Notes: generated from the sequence alone by a model not told the origin. Shown: positions 8,327 through 18,176, counted from the stretch's first letter. The stretch is DNA of 64,000 nucleotides from JAWXCE01 sp034440495 (GCA_034440495.1 JAWXCE010000042.1:62001-126000), one strand, 5' to 3'. Program-made: numbers and translations.

Positions 8327-9406
8327 TTACTCCGAAAGCGCGGCGAGCATGCGGCGGACAGCGGTGATCTGCGGCGCCTTTTGCGTCAGAAAGTCGAGCT
8401 GTGTGTAACCCCACCAGTCCCAGCAGCCTTTGGGATTTGTCAACGGCTCGCTCTGCACCTGCGGATACAGCACGATCAGGCGGTTAGCGTCCGCCCATCG
8501 ATGGAAACCCGCGCCTTTCACATGGGCGTCGCCCACAAACTCATAGCCCTGCGAGCAGCCGTGAAACGCCACATGCACCCGGCAACCAGCCGCATTCCGG
8601 CAAGCGGCCGGAATATAAGCATAGCCGTTGTCGGCCAAGCCATGGCGCGACAAGCCTTTTGAGTAAGGTTTCTGCGTGAACTCGGTAAAAACCCCCGAGG
8701 CATTGTCCGGCGGCGTTAGATTACCATAGATGTGCTTGAGGATCGCGCCAGCCTGATCGTAATCGCAATCAGTCAGAAACGGTGCTTTGGTGACGCCGCA
8801 CGCCGCGCCTTCGGTCATTGTGACAATCGCATGGCCCGCTTTGCCGTCGCGCACATACTCGACTTGTCCGTCCGGTACGCCTGCAAGCCGGTAAAACTCG
8901 CGCGCTTTGTCCATGATCGCGGGTAGAATGACATCATCGGCCGTGCCGGAATAGAGATAGACCCGGTCGGATTTGATATCGCCCAGTGGATCGATCCGCC
9001 CGCCATCAGAGAACGTTTCCGCCCTTTTCGCCAAAGCTTTGGCGTCGGGGATGCCCCAGGCTGACAGCCGGTTCTGCATGCAGCCTTGTAAAGCCTGCGT
9101 CAGGTTATAACCCACCGCCGTGAACCAGAACGGCGCCAGACGCGATGCGGCGCTTTCCGCGCAACCATATGGCCCGCCAGCGACAATCCCCGCGCCGATG
9201 ACAATCGAGGAATGCGCGATCTGGAACTGCGTCGCCATGTAAGCGCCGGACGAGAGACCCGAAACGGAGGTTTGGGCGAGATCGGCCCGTAAGCGAGGCA
9301 GCTCTTCAGAAGCGTTTACCACTTCCGTTGCCGCAGTCGAGGTTAAGGCCGCAAACAGAGCTGCAAAAGCAAAGAGCTTTAACTCTGAGAAACAGTTATG
9401 CGGCAT
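8327..9406 (-). CDS. Extracellular-type poly(3-hydroxybutyrate) depolymerase
   Basis: A secreted esterase (359 residues from this start) hydrolysing PHB or similar polyesters. A signal peptide covers residues 1-26. The lipase box SGLSSGAYM lies near the N-terminus and the oxyanion-hole motif VAFHGCSQGYEF near the C-terminus, the reversed order known for type 2 catalytic domains. The Asp is probably in SGTADDVILPA and the His in the second half. The ATG at 9406 overlaps the TAA of the TPR gene (TAATG), so I prefer it to an ATG 75 bases upstream. The phaC synthase lies 47 kb away. Confidence 0.85.
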   Translation of the reverse strand: MPHNCFSELKLFAFAALFAALTSTAATEVVNASEELPRLRADLAQTSVSGLSSGAYMATQFQIAHSSIVIGAGIVAGGPYGCAESAASRLAPFWFTAVGYNLTQALQGCMQNRLSAWGIPDAKALAKRAETFSDGGRIDPLGDIKSDRVYLYSGTADDVILPAIMDKAREFYRLAGVPDGQVEYVRDGKAGHAIVTMTEGAACGVTKAPFLTDCDYDQAGAILKHIYGNLTPPDNASGVFTEFTQKPYSKGLSRHGLADNGYAYIPAACRNAAGCRVHVAFHGCSQGYEFVGDAHVKGAGFHRWADANRLIVLYPQVQSEPLTNPKGCWDWWGYTQLDFLTQKAPQITAVRRMLAALSE

Positions 9407-11046
9407 TACCGGAAGAGCCAGTCGAACACGTTTTTCTGCGGGCGTCGGCTGCCGCGTTGCGGTTCGGCCCAGGAGTCCCATGGGCTATCCTCCACATACC
9501 GCGGCTGAACAGGTTTGGGTTTGCGCAATTCATTCGCGCTTACGAAGCCTTCGGTGTCTGTCACTGTCACGGCATACTCGGTCCAGTCCCAGCGGGCTTT
9601 GGCTTCGCCGTTGACGTATGGCTCGATTGAAACCACTTGGTTTCGAGTTATATCGATAATCACGACAAATTCGTTCACCCTGCCGTCAACTGTACCGGCG
9701 TCGTAGCGCAGAAGCCCGACGCCGCTCAAGGTCTTGTCCAGCAGCGTCCACTCCCTGATCGTAGGCGCGGAGGAGCCATACATCTCCAGCGCAACTTTGA
9801 TCTTCGGAAATTTTGCGTTGACCGTCACATACCGTCCCGGCGCTGGGCTTATGATATCCCAGCCCGCCACCTGCTCGCCAACTTTCGGGATCGCGCTCTC
9901 CTCGAAACTGCCTGTCAATCGTTTGATCGCCTGCCTGGCGTCGCCCAGAAACGGGTCGAGTTCCAGTGCTTTGCGGTAGCCCGCAAGCGCCGCCTCAAGC
10001 TGTCCTTCATTCTCTGTGATCTCCGCGCGCAGGACATGAGCGTCCGCGTACCGCGCATCAATTGTAAGCGCTTTCTCCAAATCCTCCCGCGCCGGGGCGA
10101 GCGCCCCTGTAGCGAAGTGCGCCCGCGCGCGGTTGTAGTAAGCTTCAGGTAATTCCTTATCGATTGTGATCGCCTGATTTAAGTCCTCAATCGCCTGATC
10201 GTACTGCCGCCGCACGTTGTTGAGAGCGCCACGTTCGGCAAGCGCCCGCGCGTTTTCCGGGTCAAGCTCGATAGACTTCGAGAAATCCTTCAGCGCGGTT
10301 TGCGTTTTACCCTCGCGCGCCCATGCCCTGCCGCGCTGTAGATAAAGGTCAGGATCGTCAGGCGATAGCGAGATGACACGGTCGAGATCGGCGATGGCGT
10401 CCGCGTTCCGTTCAAGATGCAGGTGGATGTCAGCCCGGTTGCGGTAGGCGGCGGGATATTTGCCGCTCAACGTTAGTGCCCGGCTGAAATAGCGCAACGC
10501 CGCATACGGTCGCCCAAGCGCGCCCTGCGCCTTGCCGCGACCATTATAAGGCACAGCATTCCCAGGCATGATTTCGATGGCCTTTTTATAATCCTCGGCT
10601 GCGGCGGCGTTTTTGCCCAGCTCCTGGTTCGCATTGCCGCGATTATTATATGCAGCCCCGTATCCAGGCGACAATGTTATGGCTTTGTTGAAATCCTCAA
10701 GCGCCTGCGCTGGCTTTTCCAGGTCGAGATAGACGTTGCCGCGATTGTTATAGATCGAAGCGTAGCTTGGATACAGTTCGGCGGCTTTATTGAAGTCGGC
10801 AAGCGCATCCTCAAGCCGCTCAAGCCGCCATTTGGCGACTCCGCGATCATTCATTATGGAGGCAAGGCGCGAGGGCGGAACGTTCTGCTCCAGCGTGGCC
10901 TCGTCATATAGCGCAATGGCCTGCTCGTATTTGCCGCGCAGAAGCGCTGCTGCCCCCTCCTGAGCGCGAAGCACGCTTTTATCCGGCGCGGATGAAGCAA
11001 CACATGACATAAACGCCAAGGCGATAGCCGCCACTATGATTCGCAT
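9406..11046 (-). CDS. Exported tetratricopeptide-repeat protein
   Basis: A 546-residue protein with a signal peptide (MRIIVAAIALAFMSCVASSA). About nine to ten TPR units follow from residue ~30 to ~360, seen as repeated YNNRGN, AYNNRG, AYRNRAD and DLYLQRGRAW segments about 34 residues apart. The C-terminal ~170 residues are beta-rich and unrecognised. The start at 11046 has GGAGG at seven bases; an ORF start 129 bases upstream lacks both this and a signal sequence. Its stop overlaps the depolymerase ATG, so the two are translated together. A periplasmic scaffold role is plausible. Confidence 0.85.
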   Translation of the reverse strand: MRIIVAAIALAFMSCVASSAPDKSVLRAQEGAAALLRGKYEQAIALYDEATLEQNVPPSRLASIMNDRGVAKWRLERLEDALADFNKAAELYPSYASIYNNRGNVYLDLEKPAQALEDFNKAITLSPGYGAAYNNRGNANQELGKNAAAAEDYKKAIEIMPGNAVPYNGRGKAQGALGRPYAALRYFSRALTLSGKYPAAYRNRADIHLHLERNADAIADLDRVISLSPDDPDLYLQRGRAWAREGKTQTALKDFSKSIELDPENARALAERGALNNVRRQYDQAIEDLNQAITIDKELPEAYYNRARAHFATGALAPAREDLEKALTIDARYADAHVLRAEITENEGQLEAALAGYRKALELDPFLGDARQAIKRLTGSFEESAIPKVGEQVAGWDIISPAPGRYVTVNAKFPKIKVALEMYGSSAPTIREWTLLDKTLSGVGLLRYDAGTVDGRVNEFVVIIDITRNQVVSIEPYVNGEAKARWDWTEYAVTVTDTEGFVSANELRKPKPVQPRYVEDSPWDSWAEPQRGSRRPQKNVFDWLFR

Positions 11047-11184
11047 ACAAAATCCTCCAGCCGCTATAATAACATGAGACCTTAATGTTACAAACGTCGT
11101 GCTCTCTAAAATGCTCATGTTTGGCCAAGAAAGAGACATACTCACCATCATAAATACGCTTCGTAGACAGTTCACTCCAGCGTT

Positions 11185-13149
11185 ATGAAAATGTTCCGTT
11201 TGCCAAGTTTTTTTTCAATTTCGTCCCGTTTGCTTATTCTAGCCTCTCTGGCGATCGCCGGATTAGAGGTTACTCCCGCGTTCGCCCAGGTCGATGGGTT
11301 TGACGGTCCCGGCGGACAACGCTCGCTGGAGCAGCGCACGACTAGCCCGGACGATTACGAAGTTTATGAGCCATCATCGCGGCGACCCTATGAGGACGAC
11401 GTATATGACCCCGATGCCGACCCTGAACTCCTGCCGCCAAGGCGGTCTCGCCGGCCCTATTCCAAGCAGCGCCGATATCCTGAAGATCACTGGTACTATG
11501 GCCGCAAGCCCAAACCTGCGGCTCCTGCGGGCGGGGATACGGATGACGATGGGCAAACAGAAACGTCTCCAAGGGATAGACGGAAAGATACATCGCCTGA
11601 TGCCCGGCGAAACGCCCCCAAACCTGTTGTTCAAGCCTTCAAGCGACGTTCGCTAGCGGAAGAGCCGCCTCCCCTTCCCGAGAAGCGCGGCGGGCGCGAC
11701 ATTTTGGCCATTGCGGTGAATGCGCCTCTATCCGGAGCCGCGCTGGGAGTTCCCGCCGCCGCCGTTTCGGAGCAACCGCGCGATGTAAGCGCATCGACTA
11801 TAACCGTGCCTGACGACGCTTTGAACCAGTCAGCCAAGACACAGGCTGCGTCTGAGGCCAACTCACAGACCAGTGTTGCAAGAGCGGAGGCGGATCAACC
11901 GGCGCGCAGTGGTTTTGCCAATGTGGCGGCGAACGACACGCCTGCGCCCGAGCAAAAAACCAACGCGGCGGCGAAATCCGGCCTAACAGTCGCGGCTTAT
12001 GATAGCGGCGCGTCACTTCGCGCTCCACCGCAGCGCATGGATGCGCAAAACCTGGAAACACCCGCCGCGCCTCCGTCCGATATGCTCACGAAAATGATCG
12101 GTCAAATGCTGCTGGTCGGCTTTCAGGGCATTGAGCCTTCTGATGCGTGGCCGGTGAAACTGTCGGCGCAGATCGCTTCCGGGCACGTGGGCGGCGTCGT
12201 TTTCATGGGGCACAATATCAACGCCCCCGATCAGACGAAACGGTTGACCGGGGCTTTCCGGGCGCAACGCACCGAGCACGCTTTGTTAATCGCCGTCGAT
12301 CAGGAAGGCGGAGACGTGCAGCGCTTAGCGTCTGCAAAGGGCTTCCAGCTACATCCTTCAGCGGCCGATATCGGCGCCGGGAATGATCCGCTAAAAGCGA
12401 ACGAGGTCTATGCGAGGCTGGCGGCGGAGCTTCGCCAGATAGGCTTCAATCTGAACTTCGGGCCGGTCGCCGACCTGAACCGCAACGCCGCCAGCGCCAT
12501 TATTGCGGGTAAAAAACGAAGCTACGGCGCCGATCCGCGTCATGTAACGGCGTTCGTCAAGGCGTTTGCGGTGGCACACCGGGATGCCGGCGTGCTTACC
12601 GCGCTGAAGCATTTCCCCGGACACGGCGCAACGGCGCAAGACATGCATGACGGCCCGGTTGACATATCCGGCGTCTGGACGGAGGACGAGCTTGAGCCAT
12701 ACCGCGCGCTCGTGGATAACAAATACGCCGACATGGTGATGGTGGGGCATCTCAGTCACCCACGATTTTCCGGCCCTCAAAGCGCTCCAGCCTCGCTTTC
12801 GAGGGAGGCGGTGCAAATGCTACTGCGCGGCTCGCTCGGCTATGAGGGCGTGACGATCACAGACGATCTGGAGATGAGCGCGGTTTCAGCTCGTTACAGG
12901 TTGGAAGAGACTTTGCTGCTCGCTATTGAGGCGGGCAACGACCTGCTGCTTATGACAAATAAAAAGGCTCCCGACCCGGACCTGCCTGCGCGCGCGATCC
13001 AGGTGATACGCCAAGCTGTGCAAACCGGGCGCATATCCCGTGAACGCATCCGCACCTCCTATGAGCGCATCCTGCAACTGAAGCGTAGTCTTAGCCGCAT
13101 GCAGAAAAACGCGCAGGCTCAAAGCGGTGCCGCTAAAGCTGCGAACTAA
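11185..13149 (+). CDS. Exported glycoside hydrolase family 3 protein with long disordered N-terminus
   Basis: A 654-residue protein. A signal peptide (cleavage near AFAQ) is followed by about 260 residues rich in Pro, Arg, Asp and Ala with no recognisable fold. A GH3 domain then covers residues ~295-640. It has VDQEGGDVQRL, FGPVADLN, the ALKHFPGHG general-acid loop and TITDDLEMSA with the expected nucleophile Asp, all as in NagZ-type beta-N-acetylglucosaminidases. NagZ is normally cytoplasmic and ~340 residues, so this is an exported relative possibly acting on peptidoglycan. It is divergent from the TPR gene, sharing a 138-bp upstream region. Confidence 0.87.
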   Translation: MKMFRLPSFFSISSRLLILASLAIAGLEVTPAFAQVDGFDGPGGQRSLEQRTTSPDDYEVYEPSSRRPYEDDVYDPDADPELLPPRRSRRPYSKQRRYPEDHWYYGRKPKPAAPAGGDTDDDGQTETSPRDRRKDTSPDARRNAPKPVVQAFKRRSLAEEPPPLPEKRGGRDILAIAVNAPLSGAALGVPAAAVSEQPRDVSASTITVPDDALNQSAKTQAASEANSQTSVARAEADQPARSGFANVAANDTPAPEQKTNAAAKSGLTVAAYDSGASLRAPPQRMDAQNLETPAAPPSDMLTKMIGQMLLVGFQGIEPSDAWPVKLSAQIASGHVGGVVFMGHNINAPDQTKRLTGAFRAQRTEHALLIAVDQEGGDVQRLASAKGFQLHPSAADIGAGNDPLKANEVYARLAAELRQIGFNLNFGPVADLNRNAASAIIAGKKRSYGADPRHVTAFVKAFAVAHRDAGVLTALKHFPGHGATAQDMHDGPVDISGVWTEDELEPYRALVDNKYADMVMVGHLSHPRFSGPQSAPASLSREAVQMLLRGSLGYEGVTITDDLEMSAVSARYRLEETLLLAIEAGNDLLLMTNKKAPDPDLPARAIQVIRQAVQTGRISRERIRTSYERILQLKRSLSRMQKNAQAQSGAAKAAN

Positions 13150-13232
13150 GCCGGTCTCGCACGCTTGCTTTAGAACTGCAAGTGTGAATGGTTGTAAAAA
13201 GTCGTTGCGAAAACAATCCAGCTTTTTGCGCC

Positions 13233-13302
13233 TAGAGCGATCGTGGATCGCGCGAGATGGTCACCTCGCGACGAGGTCGGCATCTATACGCACGGCGCTC
13301 TA
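13233..13302. repeat. Intergenic palindromic element
   Basis: TAGAGCG at the left is mirrored by CGCTCTA at the right. The centre holds nested arms AGATG..CATCT and ACCTC..GAGGT around a five-base loop. It lies between the convergent GH3 and nnr genes and could serve as a two-way terminator or be a small repeat-family member. A similar left end (TAGAGCG) occurs near 40604 without the right half. Confidence 0.5.
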
Positions 13303-13304
13303 AG

Positions 13305-14804
13305 CTATACGCCCTGAAATAGCTTGCCGCGTTTGTCAAGGCGCTGGAGGATGCCGGGAAGCAGCTCCGGCATATCTTCCGAGATCATGCCGGGGCCAAA
13401 TGCATGAGCCACCTCGTTGTGCGTCCACACCGCCGCCGCCGCCGCATCGAACGCGGGCATATCCTGCGCAAGCAGGCCAGCGACAATTCCCGACAGAATA
13501 TCGCCAGACCCCGCTGTCGCCAGCCATGGCACGCCATTTTCACTGACGGCGGCAAGCCCGTCTGGCGTAACGATAGCGGTATCCGGGCCTTTCAGAATGA
13601 CGACAGCTTGAGAAAGATCAGCCGCAGCTAGCGCCCGGTCCAGTTTCGATCCTGCCGGATCAATCTGTGGGAACAGCCTTTTGAATTCACCCTCATGAGG
13701 TGTAAGCACCACAGGCGATGAGCGTCCCCGGATTTGCGCAAACAGCTCCTCCGGGTTTTCCTCGAATGAGGTGAGGCCCTCAGCGTCGATGACGACGGCG
13801 GCGTCCATGCCGAGCGCGCTGGCCACCAGATCGCGCGTGTCCTGGCTGATGCCTGCGCCCGGGCCCGCTAGCACCGCGTTAACACGGCGGCTGTTCAGCG
13901 TCTCTCCGAGCACTGAGGGGTTATCGTAAGCGGCAACCATAATGGCGGTGAGTTGCGCCGCATTGATGTAGAACGCCGCTTTCGATGTCGCCACGCTAAC
14001 AAGCCCGGCGCCAACGCGCAAAGCGGCGCGCGCCGCAAGCCTCGCCGCGCCAGTCGACTCCATTGGCCCGGAGACGACAGCAGCATGCCCGCGATCATAC
14101 TTGTGACCATCGATTTTAAGGCGCGGAAAATACCGCAACCATAAATCCGGATCGTTGATGTAATTGCGGGGCGCAATATCAGCCAGTACCGAGGCGGGAA
14201 TGCCAATATCGACGGCGCGCACATCGCCACAGTAAAGGCGCGCGGGCAGCATGACATGGCCAGTTTTGCGGCGGAAGAACGTAACCGTTGCGACGGCCTT
14301 GAACGCCATGCCCTTGATATCGCCGCGTGTTGCGTCCACCCCTGTTGGCACATCCACGGCGACGACTGGCAAAGCCCGCTCCGTCACCTCCGCGATCATT
14401 TGCGCGGGTACACCCTCGATATTGTCCCGCAAGCCAGCGCCATAGATTGCATCAATGATAATCTGCGCGCCGTTTATGCACTGGACTGACATCGGCTCGA
14501 TGCTCTCATCCCAGCGCCGGGCCATCTCCTTGGCGTCGCGTGTTAAATCCTCGGTGCGACCGAGGAGCGCGAGACGCACCTGATACCCGCGCTCACGCAG
14601 GAAACGCGCCGCGACGAAACCGTCGCCGCCATTATTGCCAGGCCCGCATAGCACCACGACTTTGCTGCCACGCGGGTAACGCCGCACCACCTCCTCCGCC
14701 ACTGCGCGGCCGGAATTTTCCATGAGGGTTAGGCTAGGAGTGCCGCCTTCGATCGCCAATTGTTCGGCGCGGCCCATTTCTTCCGCGGTAAGGAGTTCGA
14801 GCAC
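13305..14804 (-). CDS. nnr: Bifunctional NAD(P)H-hydrate epimerase / ADP-dependent dehydratase
   Basis: A 499-residue metabolite-repair enzyme. The N-terminal epimerase domain (1-~215) has LCGPGNNGGDGFVAARFL and AIYGAGL. The C-terminal ribokinase-like dehydratase domain (~225-490) has KYDRGHAAVVSGP, VLAGPGAG, VLTPHEGEFKRLF and the ATSGSGDILSG-type segment ATAGSGDILSG. Together they repair the S- and R-forms of hydrated NAD(P)H. Full length for the family. GTG start. It appears monocistronic. Confidence 0.95.
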   Translation of the reverse strand: MLELLTAEEMGRAEQLAIEGGTPSLTLMENSGRAVAEEVVRRYPRGSKVVVLCGPGNNGGDGFVAARFLRERGYQVRLALLGRTEDLTRDAKEMARRWDESIEPMSVQCINGAQIIIDAIYGAGLRDNIEGVPAQMIAEVTERALPVVAVDVPTGVDATRGDIKGMAFKAVATVTFFRRKTGHVMLPARLYCGDVRAVDIGIPASVLADIAPRNYINDPDLWLRYFPRLKIDGHKYDRGHAAVVSGPMESTGAARLAARAALRVGAGLVSVATSKAAFYINAAQLTAIMVAAYDNPSVLGETLNSRRVNAVLAGPGAGISQDTRDLVASALGMDAAVVIDAEGLTSFEENPEELFAQIRGRSSPVVLTPHEGEFKRLFPQIDPAGSKLDRALAAADLSQAVVILKGPDTAIVTPDGLAAVSENGVPWLATAGSGDILSGIVAGLLAQDMPAFDAAAAAVWTHNEVAHAFGPGMISEDMPELLPGILQRLDKRGKLFQGV

Positions 14805-15004
14805 GGGAATGCCTGTCGGTGGGGAGTTAATACAATATTAGTGACTTAACCCAACGGGTCTGTTTTGGCAATGTCATGATGTTTGCAGCGAAAGCGGGGC
14901 CACCCTAGCCTTCCGGCACAATTTAACAGAACCGTGTGGATTTAACGCGATATCATGGTTAACTCATAACGGCAAAGAAACAGCGGCCTTGTAACCGAAA
15001 AAGC

Positions 15005-15415
15005 TTAACGGTTCGCATCGCCAGTAACTAACCCATCTTCCTTCGTAAAAGGCCCGGCTTGCGGGCGGTCCAATATATCGAGGACGGCTTCGGATGGCCG
15101 CGTCAGCCTAACGCCGAGCGGGGTTACGACAATCGGCCTGTTGATGAGTATGGGATGTTTCAACATAAACCCGATTAACTCGTCATCCGTCCATTGCGGT
15201 TCGTCCAACCCAAGCTCTTCGTATAGCGTGCCTTTACGACGCAAAAGGTCGCGAACGCTTAACCCGGCGCGGGAGAGAAGATCCTTAAGCTCATCTGCGC
15301 CCGGCGGAGTGTTGAGATACTCGATAATTTTGGGCTCAATGCCCGCATTGCGGATCAGGCCAAGGACATTGCGCGACGTTTCACAGGCCGGATTGTGATA
15401 GATCGTGACAGTCAT
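15005..15415 (-). CDS. arsC: Glutaredoxin-dependent arsenate reductase
   Basis: A 136-residue ArsC of the E. coli plasmid type, reducing arsenate to arsenite with glutaredoxin and glutathione in the cytoplasm. The catalytic Cys is residue 11 (YHNPACETSRN), and PILINRPIVVTPLGVRLTRP carries the conserved arginines. Length is normal. It follows aioA in the same direction after a 134-bp gap that holds an inverted repeat, so it may or may not share the aioBA transcript. No arsenite efflux gene is nearby. Confidence 0.92.
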   Translation of the reverse strand: MTVTIYHNPACETSRNVLGLIRNAGIEPKIIEYLNTPPGADELKDLLSRAGLSVRDLLRRKGTLYEELGLDEPQWTDDELIGFMLKHPILINRPIVVTPLGVRLTRPSEAVLDILDRPQAGPFTKEDGLVTGDANR

Positions 15416-15501
15416 TTCCGATTTCCTTTCACGTCAAAACACATCACGACAACATTCTTTGTGAGGTGACTGAAAAGTAGAAGCAATACGAGATTTTAGG
15501 A

Positions 15502-15536
15502 ATGAGCAACAGGCGGATACCCTGCCTATTGCTCAT
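15502..15536. terminator. Inverted repeat between aioA and arsC
   Basis: ATGAGCAA and AGGC pair with GCCT and TTGCTCAT, broken by one mismatch, around a nine-base loop. The T-rich flank is on the plus-strand side, so on the minus strand it is a hairpin without a good T-run. It may weaken or stop readthrough from aioBA into arsC. Confidence 0.5.
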
Positions 15537-15549
15537 TTTGTTAAGCAGG

Positions 15550-18162
15550 TTAAACCTTGAATTCCTGCGATTTGAATGTCAGGTGCTTTACGCCTTCGGG
15601 TGCGTCGGAGATTTTGCGGATGTTACCCCAGGTTTGTTTATAGTTGGGTATCACCAGCTCGTTGACGCCCTCGCCGTTGATAACATTGCCCTGCACGCCC
15701 GTTGGATATCCGAACAACATGAACGTCTCGCCTTTGCGCGCCGTCGGCGTCGGGTAAACCATCGCTTGCGTAGACCCTTCATCGTTATAGACCTCGATAA
15801 GATCGCCCGCCTTTACATTCACGATCGCCATGTCCTCCGGGTTCATCTCGATATAAGCGTAAGGGAAGCGATCCATGACCAGATCGTTCTGCACGTCCAG
15901 ATAGGCGGACTGCCAGACGTGGTTTGCCCGTCCATTGTTGATCAGGTACTTGAATTTCTTCTTTTGCGCGTCTTTGCCGGGCGCCTGCAGTCCACGCCAG
16001 ACTGTCTCCATGAACATTGCCTTGCCGTCCTTGGAGTTAAATTTGCCGTCCGCGAAGAGGCGTTTGGTGCCAATAATCCGCTCTGTGCCGCCGGTTGCCG
16101 CTGCTTCGGCGCCGGGTCGCTTGGAGGCATCGTCTACAATGACGTTTTCCTTGCCGCGGTCACTGCCGATTGATGGGATAAGCGTGCCTTGACCAGATTG
16201 GCCAGTTGTTGTGCCAGCATCGACCGGTCCGGTGGTTTCAAGCCCAACCGCAGGTTCCTGAAAGCCGTTGGTGCCCATCGCGCGAAGCCGGGCGTAGGTG
16301 ACGAACTGCCCGCCTTTTTCGTGGAGGTGGTAGCCGTCCATAAAGGCGTCTTCCTCCGTCTTCCAGTCGAAGCCCTTGAACTTGTCGGCGGTTTTGGCGT
16401 CGCCCATTTCACGGAACACGCGCTCCATATGGTTGGCGATGCGTGCGGCGATCAGGCAATCGGGCATGGAGTTGCCGGGAGGGTCCATGTAACGATCTGT
16501 AAGCCGCATGCGGCGCTCGCCATTCATCGAGGTGAGGTTCATTTCGCCTGATGTGGCCGCAGGTAGAATGACATGGCACGCCTCGCCGATTTTGGTTGGC
16601 ACAATGTCCACATCCACGGCGAACAGCCCGCCCTTCTTGATTGCGTCAGTGATGGCTTTCACCAACGCCGGGCGGTCGCCGTAAGGCACGCTGCTCATCG
16701 CGTCTTTCACCATGTCGGTGCGCTTTTTATAAACGCGCTTGAACTCCATCGCGTTCAGCGTGGTTTTGTAATGGTCGCAGGCCCACACATGGTGAACGCC
16801 GCCTTTGCCCTTGATAATGAGATCATCGACATAAGCGGCTGGCTTGCCGACATGAGCGTCGGATGGCCGCGAATAGCCCTCCTGGTGGCCGCCCATACGC
16901 ACGCAGCCGCCTCCTTCACGCCCGACATTGCCGGTGGCGAGCGCGAGGTTCACAAGCGCGGCGATGGTGCGGTAGTTGTCGTTGCCCCAGATAAGACCTT
17001 TCTCGTAGGCGAACATGGAGCGACGGCGCTTGCCGTCTTTCGGCTCGGCGATCCATGTGGCGGCCTTGATGATGTCAGCAGCCGGAACGCCCGTGATCTT
17101 GGCAGCTTCATCTATGGAAACTTTGTTCGCCTTCAGCGCCTTGTCGAAATCCTTCGTTGAAGCGCTGATAAAGGATTTGTCTAGCCAGCCTTTCTCGGCA
17201 ACGTAAGTGAGAAGTGCGTTAAAGAGGATGAGATCGGTGCCGGAGTTGATGGCGAGGTGCAGTACGTTTTCCTTGCCAGCTTCAGCCTCGCAGGCATTGA
17301 TCGTCACCGTGCGGCGTGGATCGACGAAGATAACGCGGGCCGCCGCATGCGACTCGTTTGGAAGCTGCGCCTTCTTTTTGTCGAGAGAGGCGCCGCGCAG
17401 GTTTGGCACCCAGTGGTTGAGGAAGTAATTTGTCTGGGTTTCCAGCGCGTTCGTGCCGCAGGCAATGATCGTGTCGGCGAGTTCGGCGTCTTCGTAGCAG
17501 TTGTTGAGTTCACCGACGCCCATGTCGCGGCTGGAATGAACTTCCGAGTTATAAGCCGGGCGGTTGTGAATGCGGATGTTCTTGATCTTCATGGCCGTGA
17601 AGTAGAGCTTGCCCGTACCCCAGGTATTTTCATAGCCTCCGCCAGCGCCGCCATGGTCGAACGCGGAGACGAACAGACCGTCCTCGCCCTGATCCTTGAT
17701 GACCGCTGCCGTTACACGCGCGACGAGATCTAGCGCGTCGTCCCAGCTTGTCGGCTGCATCTGACCGTAGCGCCAGACCAGCGGATCGGTGAGCCGCTGC
17801 TGCTGCGTCTGCCGGACGCGGGAATAGCTCATCTCAGCCATGCGAGCGCCGCGAATGGAGCCGAGGCCGGAGTTTACGACGCACTCCTTGTCCGGCTTGA
17901 TGACGATGTGAACGTCGCGGCCGTCCTGCTTGACGATATTGTACATGGACGGCGAATACCACGCGGACGTGTCCGCGGGCTGCTGCAAGCTCAAGTCCGC
18001 GCCGAATACGTTATCCCCAGCGGCAACTCCGCCCTGCTTATTGATCGGCCATGTATAGGCGTGATAGCCGCAGCCGACGATGCAGTAATGACAGGTGACA
18101 TTCTGCTTTTTAGCGTCGGCGGGAATGATTGGAAGACGGTCGATATTGCGTTTGTAAGCCAT
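15550..18162 (-). CDS. aioA: Arsenite oxidase, molybdopterin large subunit
   Basis: An 870-residue molybdenum enzyme that oxidises arsenite to arsenate in the periplasm. The 3Fe-4S site Cys24-x2-Cys27-x3-Cys31 (CHYCIVGCGYHAY) is the AioA signature; the fourth ligand position is absent, as in the family. Downstream are NRPAYNSEVHSSRDMGVGEL, CGTNALETQTNYFLNHW and the C-terminal pterin segment FGYPTGVQGNVINGEGVNEL. The protein has no signal peptide of its own and would be exported with AioB by Tat. It starts 14 bases after aioB. The family is slightly shorter on average (~830). Confidence 0.96.
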   Translation of the reverse strand: MAYKRNIDRLPIIPADAKKQNVTCHYCIVGCGYHAYTWPINKQGGVAAGDNVFGADLSLQQPADTSAWYSPSMYNIVKQDGRDVHIVIKPDKECVVNSGLGSIRGARMAEMSYSRVRQTQQQRLTDPLVWRYGQMQPTSWDDALDLVARVTAAVIKDQGEDGLFVSAFDHGGAGGGYENTWGTGKLYFTAMKIKNIRIHNRPAYNSEVHSSRDMGVGELNNCYEDAELADTIIACGTNALETQTNYFLNHWVPNLRGASLDKKKAQLPNESHAAARVIFVDPRRTVTINACEAEAGKENVLHLAINSGTDLILFNALLTYVAEKGWLDKSFISASTKDFDKALKANKVSIDEAAKITGVPAADIIKAATWIAEPKDGKRRRSMFAYEKGLIWGNDNYRTIAALVNLALATGNVGREGGGCVRMGGHQEGYSRPSDAHVGKPAAYVDDLIIKGKGGVHHVWACDHYKTTLNAMEFKRVYKKRTDMVKDAMSSVPYGDRPALVKAITDAIKKGGLFAVDVDIVPTKIGEACHVILPAATSGEMNLTSMNGERRMRLTDRYMDPPGNSMPDCLIAARIANHMERVFREMGDAKTADKFKGFDWKTEEDAFMDGYHLHEKGGQFVTYARLRAMGTNGFQEPAVGLETTGPVDAGTTTGQSGQGTLIPSIGSDRGKENVIVDDASKRPGAEAAATGGTERIIGTKRLFADGKFNSKDGKAMFMETVWRGLQAPGKDAQKKKFKYLINNGRANHVWQSAYLDVQNDLVMDRFPYAYIEMNPEDMAIVNVKAGDLIEVYNDEGSTQAMVYPTPTARKGETFMLFGYPTGVQGNVINGEGVNELVIPNYKQTWGNIRKISDAPEGVKHLTFKSQEFKV

Positions 18163-18176
18163 GATTTTACCTCCCC

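Noticed and set aside
15502..16173. 223-residue ORF on the plus strand inside aioA
   Set aside because: It is a frame shadow of the well-supported aioA gene, without a ribosome site or family match.
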